Source: Oenanthe sinensis (taxonomy: Eukaryota > Streptophyta > Magnoliopsida > Apiales > Apiaceae). From it: a stretch of DNA of 64,000 nt. A program made the translations under genes and the position numbers. Each line of letters begins with the position of its first letter. Positions within the stretch are counted from its first letter, which is position 1. The stretch is from contig JAPMAC010000207.1 of NCBI GenBank assembly GCA_028671895.1, positions 1,612,001 to 1,676,000 on the forward strand, read 5' to 3'. Positions 36,394-47,196 of the stretch are shown here, in pieces. The notes under the pieces are model-generated. The model saw only the letters and a program-made list of their open reading frames with translations, searched no databases and was not told where the DNA came from.

Positions 36394-37350
36394 TTTCGAC
36401 TTCAAAGTGTTTTGGAGTCTAATTCGACTTCAATCCTAGTCGAAAATTACAAGCCATGAGGCCCTCAACAATTTCGACTTCAAAGTGTTTTGGAGTCTAA
36501 TTCGACTCCAATTCTAGTCGAAAATTACAAGCCATGAGGCCCTCAACAATTTCGACTTCAAAGTGTTTTGAGGTCTAATTCGACTCCAATCCTAGTCGAA
36601 AATAACAAAGCCATGAGGCCCTCAACAATTTCGACTTCAAAGTGTTTTGGAGTCTAATTCGTTTCCAATCCTAGTCGAAAATTACAAGCCATGAGGCCCT
36701 CAACAATTTCGACTTCAAAGTGTTTTGGAGTCTAATTCGACTCCAATTCTAGTCGAAAATTACAAGCCATGAGGCCCTCAACAATTTCGACTTCAAAGTG
36801 TTTTGGAGTCTAATTCGACTCCAATTCTAGTCGAAAATTACAAGCCATGAAGCCCTCAACAATTTCGACTTCAAAGTGTTTTGGAGTCTAATTCGACTCC
36901 AATTTTAGTTGAAAATTACAAGCCATGAGGCCCTCAACAATTTCGACTTCAAAGTGTTTTGAGGTCTAATTAGACTCCAATTCTAGTCGAAAATTACAAG
37001 CCATGAGGCCCTCAACAATTTCGACTTCAAGGATATTTGAAGTCTAAATCGACTTCAATCCTAGTCGAAATCGACCTCAGTCAAGGATTTCGACTCCAAG
37101 GGTTTTTGAAGTCTAAATCGACTCCAATCGAAGTCGAAGTCGACCTCAATCTAAGTCTTCAACTTTAAGAGAATTTGAGCTCTATTTCGACTTCGAACGA
37201 AGTTGAAATCGACCTCAGGACAACATTTCGACTTCAAGGATTTTGAAGCCCTAAATCGACTTCGATCGAAGTCGAAATCGACCTCAACCAGGAATTTCGA
37301 CTTCAAAGCAGTTTGAAATCCTTTTCGACCTCAATCCTAGACGATTCAGG
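36394..37350. repeat. 78-bp tandem array with hairpin-capable units
   Basis: Units start with TTTCGACTTCAAAG at 36394, 36472, 36550, 36629, 36707, 36785, 36863 and 36941, a period of 78 (once 79) bp and nearly identical. From 37019 four to five diverged units of about 70 bp follow. Most units contain TTCGACT, an 8-base loop and AGTCGAA, a perfect 7-bp inverted repeat. The array lies between the antisense gene's promoter and the 3' LTR. Confidence 0.92.
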
Positions 37351-37561
37351 TCAGAAATGCAGAAGTAATATTTGACCAGTTAGCTACGAATAAAAGTTCT
37401 TTGGAGACCAATTTATTTAATGTAAATTCCTTAAAGAGATTAAAAATAAAAAGGCCTGAGCCCAAAAGATGAGATAAAATTGACTAATACAAGTCAAAAG
37501 CCCGATAAGGCACTGAAACCCTTTGTAAAACTTTTACGAAAACTCACGGAGTTTTCCCAAA

Positions 37562-37575
37562 ACTTGGGGGGCAAA
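37562..37575 (+). other. Polypurine tract of Gypsy element
   Basis: ACTTGGGGGGCAAA lies directly before the 3' LTR start TGATATGGG at 37576. Confidence 0.85.
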
Positions 37576-38159
37576 TGATATGGGTAAAAATAGCCCTGGG
37601 GAGATAATAAATATAGCATTTATTATTCCATTAAATAGGCCTGGTATGATCCAAAGGCCTGGGCCCTTGTAACGAACTAGGAAAATAAAGTTTAGGATCA
37701 ACTGGATCTGTAAGTATAGCCTACAAGCTCTGTTAAAGCTATAGGCCCAATAAGCCCTTATTATTAATTAATTTTGTAATTAGTTAAGGCTCAGTAAAGG
37801 CCCGATAAGCCTGTTGGAGGCCTTCATCCTAGAAGGATCTAGAAATTCGAACATAGGAAGAGTCCAATGAGGACTCTCATTCCCATAAGGTTTGGATAAC
37901 CCTATCACTAGGAGACTTGACCTCCAAGTCTCCTAATTCTAATCTGACTCCAAGGCCTTCGTGCACCTATATAAAGGGTCTAACCCCTCAATATTAGAAC
38001 TACGTTATTGGCTTGATTCTCACACGAACTGAGATACGTAGGCAGTTAACGAGGACCTGAGTTAGTCACGAAACGTTAGTGCAGCCATTAAAGCTCGAAG
38101 CTCCCCCAAACCCTAGCATTAATTACATATTAAATACACCTCGTTTTTTATCCGTAACA
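37576..38159 (+). mobile_element. 3' LTR of Gypsy element
   Basis: It matches 27223-27805 with about 16 substitutions and one small indel by eye. It ends TCCGTAACA and is followed by the target duplication ATGAC (38160-38164). TATA-like CTATATAAAGG is conserved near 37967. Confidence 0.92.
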
Positions 38160-38825
38160 ATGACGTTATCAAATTAAACAATTAAAAATAACATTAAACA
38201 TTTAAAAAAAATATTTTAATCAAATAATACTTGAAATCTGAAATAAATATCCTATTACAAGATTTTTTTTTAAATAAGGTCTTTTTAAAACGAACTTTTC
38301 CCGGGGTCACAGCCCCTCAAAATCATTCTCAAACAATACAATCCAACTATACTAAAATAAAGTAAATAAATTTAACCCACAAAATAAATTATACATATAC
38401 ACATAAAATTGCCATAAACGGAGAACACGACAATCAAAATCCAACGAACAGTGGACCTTTCCGGAGTATAAAAACAATCTCTAAAAATAATGAAATTAAT
38501 ATATATAAACTAACATGCCCGAATATTTACAAGGGTTAAGTCAGGATCTTAAAATTCTTACCATAAGATCAATTACTCGGACACTATACGAGTCTTTTCT
38601 GATAGCCGGAAAATATTCTCAGAAAAATTCGAAATTAATCCTCAAACACATGTCGTAATGCCTCCTAGCTTGATCACCATCATCAAATCATTTTTCTATA
38701 CTCCTAAATAAATTAAAAAGGAAAATCTGGCTAGAAAACAATTTTCTCAAAACTAATCCAAAATCATACTTATGTGTAGGTCTTAAAGCGCCGGTCATTT
38801 ATACATATATATATATATATATGTA

Positions 38826-38870
<45 letters not shown>

Positions 38871-39365
38871 ATATATTTAAAACTTTTAAATTTTTTTAAA
38901 ATTGATAAAAATATATTTTCTAAAATCAGTTAATATCACGTTTAATATTTAAATAATTTTAAATAATCCCCAAAAATTCTGTAAAAATATTTTAGGGAAA
39001 TGTATAAATTTTATTATTTTCAAAACGAATTAAAAATACTAACTTTTCAAAATATTTAAATATTTAGAATATTAAAAAATATTAAAAAAATTAAATTTTG
39101 AATATTCAAATAATTTACTCAAATAAAATTTTCACCCAAAGAAAAATACCAACTCGAGATACTAACTCAATAAGTAAAATAATGTAAAAATTTTAAACCG
39201 AACTCAGCCCCACTGAACTGAAAATAATTTCTAAAATAATAATAAAAATATGGAAATATATCCAACTGGAATAAAATATAAAAAATTTATTCCTCCTTTT
39301 TTCAGAAGATCAATAAAATATTTACATAATAAAAATAAATTTTGAAAAATATACGGGTTGTCACA

Positions 39366-40148
39366 AGTGCAGTTTTTGGACTTACTTTTAAATAAATTTT
39401 AATTATAATATATAGTTGTTCACATAACAATTCATTAATACTTTTCAATTTCATAAACACTTAAAACTCTTTAATTCATTTAAAATTATCATAAACACTT
39501 AAAACTCTTTTATTCATTTAAAATTAAAATTTATTTATTAAATTTTATAATATTGTTATTTATTTATCTATATTAAATATTATATAAAATTCTATTAAAT
39601 TGAAATATATATTTTTTAAAATATATTAAAAGAATTAAAAAAATCTGGATCTCACACAGATTATAAGTTAGTACTTTAATATACTCAAAATCATAAAAAA
39701 TTGTAAAAAAATGTATGTCTAAAAAACACCTAGAAAGTTAGCAATTATAATTTTAGTTATTGAGTTTTGCATCAATATATAAAAATTCAGGTTGTTGATA
39801 TTAGGAACCCTAAAAATTTTAAATATTATTTTTGTTTCAAATCTCATGATCATATTTTTATAAAATTCAATTTATTAAATCAATTCTAATAAAAAATTCA
39901 ACTTTTATCTTTAAATTTTTTAAAATAATGGATAATCGGATAAACCTCTCTTTAGAACGAGAAAATGCCTATATTATCATAAATTAACAGCAAAGATGCC
40001 TAAATTGACATTTCTGGGGGTGCCTATTTATCACATTTGCCCTAGTCCATCCTTAAGGAATGCAACAAAAAATGTTACTCCAACAGCTGCTTTAGTCCAT
40101 CCTTAAAATAGTAGGATATCCCACCCCTTCCATATTTTTAAGAATACC
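39366..40148. other. AT-rich spacer right of the large LTR element
   Basis: It begins with the right target duplication AGTGC. No gene is seen. A 35-bp tandem duplication (ATAAACACTTAAAACTCTTT) occurs at about 39455-39525. A TTTAGTCCATCCTTAA-like phrase is repeated at about 40045 and 40092, perhaps an old MITE. Confidence 0.5.
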
Positions 40149-40153
40149 ATAAC

Positions 40154-43002
40154 TGTAACGACCGGGAAAATTACATGCATTTTATAATATTTAAATATGC
40201 TTTTATTATAATTTATTGTGATTTAGAGTATTTTTAATGCAATTATCTGAGTTTGGATTTTTATTAAATAGAAAAACTACCCGATATGTGTTATGTGAAT
40301 TCTATGTAGCTTAAAATATTTTATTCTATTTTACAGTAATTTTTGTATCGTTAAAATAGGGTTATTTCGATTTATGATTATTGGACCTAACCCCTGTTAC
40401 AGATCGGAGACCTTGTTTTGGGTTCTTTTATTTTTATGAAAATAGTAAAATCCTCAAAATAATTTTATTTTATTATTTTTAGACCATTCATAATTTTTGG
40501 GGAATTTTGACATATATATTGCATTTATCCGAAAATATTTATTTTTATATTTTATCCCATAAAAATTATTTTTGGACATTTTATTTTAATTATGGGGTAA
40601 ATTATCTTTTAATCAAGATTAACCCCCTAAATTTTTCTAAAATATAAATAGATTTATTAATAAAAAAATTTAGTAAAAGAATTTACTACTACTTAGTAAA
40701 TTAAGGAAGAACAGCTAGGTTTCTAGGGTTATAGATTAAAGCTTCAATTAGAGGTGATTCTGCTATCCGTTTCTTGAGTTCGAGTAATCAATACGAAGCT
40801 GATGTTATGCTCTATATGATTATGTTAATAGTTTCGATTAAAAAGTTCTTATTCTTGAATTCATAATTTTCGGTTGTTACTTCAATTTGTGGGTTAGCTT
40901 CTCGTTGATTGTTTGTTTGTTTTGATTACGTGGTTAACTTCCTCGTTGAATACTGAGCATGCTGATAGTTTTAAATTTAATTTTGGTGTTTGATTTTGAG
41001 TTGGCCGGAGTGCCGTGTTTTGTTCATTTTAGCCGGAATCAGGGATTAACAACTTGATTCTTGATTTTCTGGCATGATTACGTTGTGTTGATGTGTAGTT
41101 ACTTGTGTCCATGATTTTGAGTTTGGAAACCGATTTTGACTAGCCGGAATATTTACCGACGTAGGGACCGGAATTAGTAGCCGGATTTCACGATCCTGGC
41201 CTTGTTTGATCGAGATGTTGATGACTGGTTGTAGCTAGTTGATTGAGGGATGTTTTGGTGTTAAAACCCAGCTGTGTTGGGATCGTTGGGGGTTCAATTG
41301 GAGGCCACCAGAGCTTTGGCCGGAAAATGAAAGTCACCGGAATCTGGGAAAGATCCGGTGATGTTCTTCATTTTTCCGGTGATATTCTTGAGTAGGCCGC
41401 CGTTTGATCCACCCAACCCTAAAGCCCCTTTTCTGAAAATGTTTTTGGATTAAAAATTATTTATTATTTATAAAAATTAGTTTTAAATCCAAAAATTATT
41501 TTATAAATTATATTAAATTCGAAAATTGTTTTAAAAATTAAAATAAATTATTTTTATTTCAAAAATTAATTTGATTTAATTATCCTAATTTATTTAGATA
41601 ATAATTTAATTAATTATAATTAATTTGTTAATTTATTTTAATCAATTAATTTAATTAATTAAATATTATTTAAATATAATTAAAAATAATTGGATTTAAT
41701 TATTTTAAGAAATAAAAATGATTTATTTATTTTTATTTAGTTATTATTCATTTATTTAATAACTCTTTTACCCGTTTTAAATAAAACAAATTTGTTTGAG
41801 ACCCTAAAAATAATCCGGAGTTAACATAAAATAGTTTGAGACTCCCTAATTTATTTATAAATCCGGATTAATATTTTATAAAATATTTTAGGGATCTAAT
41901 TATTATCCAGAGGAGATAATAATGATCCACTTTGACTCAATTAATATTTTCGAGTCTACTTTTATTTAATTAACTGCTCTTTTATTTGTGAGTCTTACCT
42001 GCTATCTGATTTATATGCTCACTTACCTGCTAATTGATAGTACTTGTTTACTAATTGTTAATTAATAATTGTTATTAATAGAACGCATGGGTAGACCCTA
42101 GAATCTAAATTAGAATATTTTAATTGAAGTTACCAGTGAGCCAGTAGATAGACGGTCAGTGTGTAGTCGTCCCATTCACGCTAGGACAGCATCTATAGGC
42201 TAACATTACTTGCCTATTTGGTACCCATTATAGAGAATCCTTGTTATAACTATGGGTATAGAAATGTACCGATAGGCTATAAAGAGGTCATATTGCTTTT
42301 GAACTGATCAGGTGGCAATAGTGTTTATTATATGTTGTATCCAATCCATATTGTCAGCATGGCTATTATATATTGATTTTGAGCAGTTGATTCATTTTGA
42401 TGACATACTGCATTGTTTCAGTTTGAGATAAATTGTGATTTATTTACTGTTCAGTTTTCATAATAAACTGTGTTATATTCCGTTCTCTATACAGATCTCA
42501 TATCTTGATTTAATTTCGATTGTTCATATACTTGCTGAGCATTTCTTTGGCTCACTCTTGCTTTTTATTTAAATTCTGCTAGATTTCTAATATGAGTCAC
42601 ATCAGTAGTTCTAACAGGCATAGAGAGCATCAGGAGTTAGGGCGGCTCGTTTCTCGGGCTTCCCAGGTATTTAATTGTTTTAGTATGTCTGTAGATAGTG
42701 TTTGTAATAAAATTAAATCTAGACTTAAAACCTATCTGGACTTGTGAATTTGAGTTTGTGAATTAGGAGTGGGATTGTAATAAGATATTTGGATTTACTT
42801 TTAGTATCAGCTGCTTAATTTCATACTATAACCCGTTTGCGATCTTTGGTTTGGCGGGGTTAGTGCGCCTCTGATTTATTATTTTATTATTGTTGGATGT
42901 TGGCGGGCCAGTGTGCCTCTGGTTTATATTATTTATGGTTGTTGTTGGTTGTTGGTTGGTTTGTGACCCCAGATCTAGACCCCGGATTTGGAGGGCGTCA
43001 CA
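40154..43002 (+). mobile_element. Solo LTR related to the LARD-like element
   Basis: It starts TGTAACGACCGGG and ends GGAGGGCGTCACA, 2.85 kb, flanked by a perfect 5-bp duplication ATAAC (40149-40153 and 43003-43007). Its last 900 or so bases (42100-43002) are the reverse complement of the first 900 or so of the LTRs at 7888 and 25511, so it is the same family in opposite orientation. The remaining two thirds are much more diverged. No primer site or polypurine tract adjoins it, and there is no second LTR, as expected after LTR-LTR recombination. Confidence 0.88.
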
Positions 43003-43007
43003 ATAAC

Positions 43008-43640
43008 CATTTTTACTTGATTTTTATTAATAAAAAATTACTTTCCTTATTTCCCATGCTTGTTTTTTCTTTCTCTCATCTTTTACAATTCAAATATATT
43101 AATATTTTAATAATAAGGGAGGAATATAAGAAATGTTGTTGTAGTGCATGTACAAAACTAATGTCCTAAACTAATAGGAAATAATATTTTATAAGTAAAT
43201 TTTAGGGAGCGGTTAGACTTACTCTAAATATATGATAATAAGGGCTTTCACCCCTTTTGAAATGATATTATTACCTATGTTTTTCTTTCAAATAGTATTA
43301 TTTTATATAATTGTATATATTATATTATATATAACATGCATCTAATTTTTAAAATGTTTTAGTGTATAAAATCTAAATAATGTATTAACTTATAACATTT
43401 TTTAAGGTAAAGAATAAGGTTTGCCATTGACGTATTTATTTTATTAAAAAAATAATTAATATAATTCAAAAATAATCAAGTACAAAATTTAAACTAGGAA
43501 AAATATTTTTCTTCTTAAGAAATTATTAAAACAATAATTTTAAGATATATGAAATACAAAATACTACCACTACTATAATCCTACTATATAGCAACATTTA
43601 AAGCCTGTTTTTTCTATTAAAAAATATAGCAATATTTGAC
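43008..43640. other. Upstream region of MDN1
   Basis: AT-rich DNA between the solo LTR and the MDN1 core promoter, without a recognised gene. With the solo LTR only about 820 bp from the start codon, the proximal promoter of MDN1 is short. Confidence 0.5.
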
Positions 43641-43653
43641 TATTTATTGAGGC

Positions 43654-43704
43654 CTATATATACAAAGCAATATTGAAAAACAGAGCACTAAAACCCTAAA
43701 CCCT
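43654..43704 (+). promoter_or_regulatory. MDN1: MDN1 core promoter: TATA box and telo-box
   Basis: CTATATATA (43654-43662) is a TATA box. About 30 bases downstream, at the expected transcription start, AAACCCTAAACCCT (43691-43704) is a telo-box. Telo-boxes are established promoter elements of plant ribosomal-protein and ribosome-biogenesis genes, which fits Midasin's role. The ATG follows at 43824. Confidence 0.65.
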
Positions 43705-43823
43705 GGTATCTGAAACGAACGCAACGGAAGAAGAGAAAACGTCCCGTAAAATACACAAAACTGCATATATACATATAGATTTTGCATCTATATCTTTACA
43801 ATTTCATCTTCCTTGTAGTTCCA

Positions 43824-46800
43824 ATGGCGATTGACGGGAGTTTTCGTGTCGAGATTGAATTACAGAGATTTCTCTCTCGCTGTCCTAAGCTACTCAATGT
43901 TCCTTCTCTCAAACACCTCTTAAACAAGGTACTATTCTCTCTCTCTCTCGATCGCTCTCTCTCTCTCCCTCTCTCCCTCTCTCTCTCCCTCTCTCCCTCC
44001 CTCTCTCTCTCTCTCTCTCTCTCCTTCTCTCCCTCCCTCTCTCGCTCTCGCGCTCTCGCTTCCTCTCTCTCTCTCTCTGTATATGTATATATAACTACAG
44101 ATATTTGTATATGTATGTGTGTGTAATTATGTTTAATTGTGGTTTTTTATGTAGGGAGATAAGTTGAGTGAAGAGGAAGTTGTGAATGGATTGGCGGAGT
44201 TGTTATTACATCCAAAATATACAATTCCGTTAATAGGATGTTTTAGACCGATAGCTAAGAGGATTTTGGATAGAACTATTGCTTTACTCAAATTAGTACC
44301 TGATTTGAAGTCGAATGTAAATGATCCAATGATTGAATTAAATGAAGATGAATTGCTGAGAGATGAAGAAGGTTATGATAATACGGAAATTGTGTCGATG
44401 ATTGAATTGTATGTTAGAAGTGGGAAGGGGTTGAGCTTGCATGAGCTTGCTTGTTGGCCTTTTTCTCGAGCTATTGACTTGGTACCTACTTTGTTGGGGT
44501 AAGTGACTGTAATTTTTCTTTTGCTTGCAATTTGATATCAGAGAGTTATATTATGCTGAAATCTATGAAGCTTAGTGCCTTGTGCTTTGTTTGTGTCTTC
44601 TTCACGGTAATATGTTTGTTCACTTGATGCAGGTCCGTGTCAGATTATTTCAAGTTTGCTCCTGTTCCATTTGAAAGAATAATGTGTGGGAAATGGGAGA
44701 GTGGGCTAATGGATACGGTATTTCGGCTTCAATAAGCTTATTTTAAAAAAAAACTTGTTTCATAAAACTGTGGTGATACTTGATATTATCTTAATTCGTT
44801 TAATCTATGACATGTTTTACCTTTTATTTGTAGTGCTAAAGTGCTGATTAATTAGAATATTTTACTTAACTACATATTAGTAACTTGGTAAATTTGAAGT
44901 AATTTTCAAAAAAAGGTATAAATAATTAAAAATTACTGCATATCATCTGCAACCATATTTTTGATGGGTATTGTTTTGTCATTGCACTTCAATGAGAGCT
45001 TGTTAAGATTAATTTTGTGCTCTTTGTTGCAAACTTGCAGTAGCAGCAGAAGATGTTTGTTCTTAAGGAGTTTCTTTCTGTTTTTTTTTGTTTTAAAATT
45101 TTCAGATCAATATGTGATTTGCAATTGGACCATCATCAAAGTTCTTAAGGAGTTTACTTTAGTTTTAATTGTTTTTAAATTTCAAACCTTTGATATGTAA
45201 TTTGCAATTAGACCATTATTTATGAAGTCATATTCCGTTTTCTTTTGTGTCAGGATGGAATTTATTATTTAAATGTTGTAAGGATGTCATTACGGCTCCT
45301 TTTATCAGATACTGAACTGTTCACAGCACTCTGGAATTGGTCCTGTTTATTGGACTTCGTACAGCAGTGTGCAGTTCTCAAACAGCACAGTAAGCCAGAG
45401 TACATAGAAAATGTCTCAGATATAAGATGGTGTACAATGCAAATATTATCTATTGTATTGAAAACAAGCGAAAAAGCGACTGTGAACAATGGTCTAGGTC
45501 CCAAGGAAGCATTTGCATCTTTACTGCGGTTGGTTTCTTTTGCTCTCTCCAAATATGGCTAAAACAATTCTAGGATTTTGCTCAATTTTTTTGATCATTT
45601 AATCATGGGACAGTCTTAACAATTGTATTCATAAATACACTATGTAGTTCGCGACAACCATGGGGAAGGTTAAGTTACCATGTTTTAGTGCAACTACAGC
45701 TACATAGGAACTTAAAGTTCCTTTGTCCATCTTAAATTTTACTGAACCAAAAATTGTAAATCAGTAGAGTTCCAAGTAATTAGTACCACATAGCTGCGTT
45801 ACAGTAAAACACATGAGGCTTAAATGTTTAATTGTCAAATAGTAGGCGTTGTATATTAGAATCATGCACCTCAACCCATTATCAAGTCCTTTTTTCTAGA
45901 TACTCGCCTCTCTGGGACGGGGCCGAATCATATGGCAACCCATAAAAGAGACCCAAATCAATATTGATATTAAAATCACTTTATATTAATCAAGTCTAAT
46001 TTAATATGCAGGGATTACAATACTTATATAGAGAAGAAACCCTTACTAAGAGCAAGTCCAACAGCTCCCTAGTAGGTTACATATAAATATTATAAAATAT
46101 TGTGTCCTAGTGATTTATTACATGACTCTTTTACATGTACTCCAACAACATTCCTTATCCTATTTCCCTATTAATAAAATAATAATATATTTGAATTGTA
46201 ATCATATTAAAAGAGGGAAAAGAATGGGAAAGTGGAGGAAAAATAATATTTTATTATTAAAAGTTAATTTAGGAATGATTAGGACATCCTTAAAAGTAAG
46301 GAATGAAATTAATGTCCTAAGTCTTTTAAGGAAGCACTAAGGAACTGTTGGAGCAATATTTTTGGTTATGTTCCTTATATTTTAACTCAAGACATGATAT
46401 AAGGATGCTTTTGGACTTGCTCTAAATAACCTAATAGACTATGAGCTGTTGACAATTAGGCTTATTACAATTAAATTACTAGCCCCGAATATATAATATA
46501 TAGTATATAATACATCTCTAATTTCTCTACTAAATATTATTAAACTATTAACTAATACAAAAAAAAGACTCCTTTTGTTTTTATTCCCGTTCCTCATGAT
46601 TAATGAGTCCATTCGGGATTCCCTGGAATGCAAATCTCATATTTACTTTAAAAACATGATATATAGATCTCGTAAACAATATGGAATCTAATATCCCTCG
46701 AGTATACCAGATTGACAGGTAATTAGACTGATGAGAATATTTGGTGTGTTGCACCTACTAGATTGGTTTGTAACTATTTGGTAATGTCGTTCACCTACTA

Positions 46801-47196
46801 ATTCCCTTTGTGCTATTTATTCTCAAGTTTACTGTTCACATCTAGTGTATGCAATCCTGTACACAATCGAAGATATATACTGGTGTAGCTGGGTCTATCT
46901 AGAATATTAGAAAATTGATGTCATTGTGTTTTTATTTTTTCAGAATTCCTTTCTGACATTTCAAATTGCTATTGTTACTTATTATTTGCCATAACAATTT
47001 GCAGTTGGCAAGAATATTGTCAGGATGTGTCTTTAGAAAAGGCAGGCTGGTATCTTGAACCATATGATGAAAATGAGGTTGAATTAGTCAGTGGAGACAT
47101 TTCTCGCAATTCCCTCAGCCTTGCCCCTTCAACTGTTTCTATTTCCAGGTTTCATGAAATTGAGACATCCAACTCAGACAGCAGACATGCAGCATG
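43824..47196 (+). CDS. MDN1: MDN1 exons 1-5: N-terminal domain
   Basis: The ATG at 43824 (MAIDGSFRVEIELQRFL) is chosen because it has a plant-like context (CCAATGGC) and starts the conserved text; the frame upstream has no ATG. Exon 1 is 35 codons. Exon 2 encodes the acidic N-terminal domain (LNEDELLRDEEG). Exon 3 has SDYFKFAPVPFERIMCGKWE. Exon 4 has WCTMQILSIVLKTSEKA. Exon 5 has WQEYCQDVSLEKAGWYLEP. These regions precede the AAA ring and are moderately conserved among Midasins. Confidence 0.88.

Larger units (their letters stand above)
27223..38159 (+). mobile_element. Tat/Retand-type Gypsy retrotransposon
   Basis: A complete 10.9 kb element: 583-bp LTRs (27223-27805, 37576-38159), gag, protease, reverse transcriptase, RNase H, a second plant-type RNase H, integrase, then a roughly 4 kb 3' region with an antisense three-exon gene and a 78-bp tandem array. 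Perfect 5-bp duplication ATGAC. Integrase last defines Gypsy. Dual RNase H, a long 3' region, antisense reading frames and an amplified tandem repeat are recorded features of the Tat/Retand lineage. About 16 differences between the LTRs by eye (about 2.7%, mostly transitions) indicate a younger insertion than the element it sits in. Pol is interrupted by in-frame stops, so the copy is not autonomous. Confidence 0.93.
7888..39365 (-). mobile_element. Non-autonomous long-LTR retrotransposon (LARD-like), nest for two others
   Basis: Read on the minus strand, this is a complete LTR element: 5' LTR 39365-25511, tRNA-iMet primer site at 25510-25497, internal region 25510-24020, polypurine tract AGGAGGGTAGAA at about 24031-24020, and 3' LTR 24019-7888. 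LTRs start TGTGACAACCCG and end GGCGTCACA or GGCATCACA. Flanks are AGTGT (7883-7887) and AGTGC (39366-39370), a 5-bp target duplication with one change. Without its two guests the element is about 7 kb. The internal region shows no gag or pol, so it must have used proteins from another element, as large retrotransposon derivatives (LARDs) do. The minus-strand polypurine tract and TGTGACA start resemble plant Gypsy elements, but the lineage is an inference. Confidence 0.85.
25511..39365 (-). mobile_element. 5' LTR of the LARD-like element, split by a Gypsy insertion
   Basis: This LTR consists of 25511-27222 and 38165-39365 (about 2.91 kb). The split is a clean insertion with duplication ATGAC (27218-27222 and 38160-38164); the uninterrupted sequence is visible in the other LTR near 9605. 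A long TA microsatellite occupies about 38800-38876. Confidence 0.88.

Noticed and set aside
36394..37350. Regular repeats resembling a CRISPR array
   Set aside because: The units are contiguous with no unique spacers, lie inside a plant retrotransposon, and have a 78-bp period.
38790..38880. TA-rich tract as a possible origin or scaffold-attachment site
   Set aside because: It is a TA microsatellite within an LTR whose partner has a shorter tract; expansion is the simpler explanation.
43782..43823. MDN1 frame extended upstream to 43782
   Set aside because: That extension begins at a TTG and would be in the leader; the ATG at 43824 starts the conserved protein.
43929..44126. Ser/Leu-repeat reading frame running on from MDN1 exon 1
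   Set aside because: It is the CT microsatellite of intron 1 read through the splice donor.
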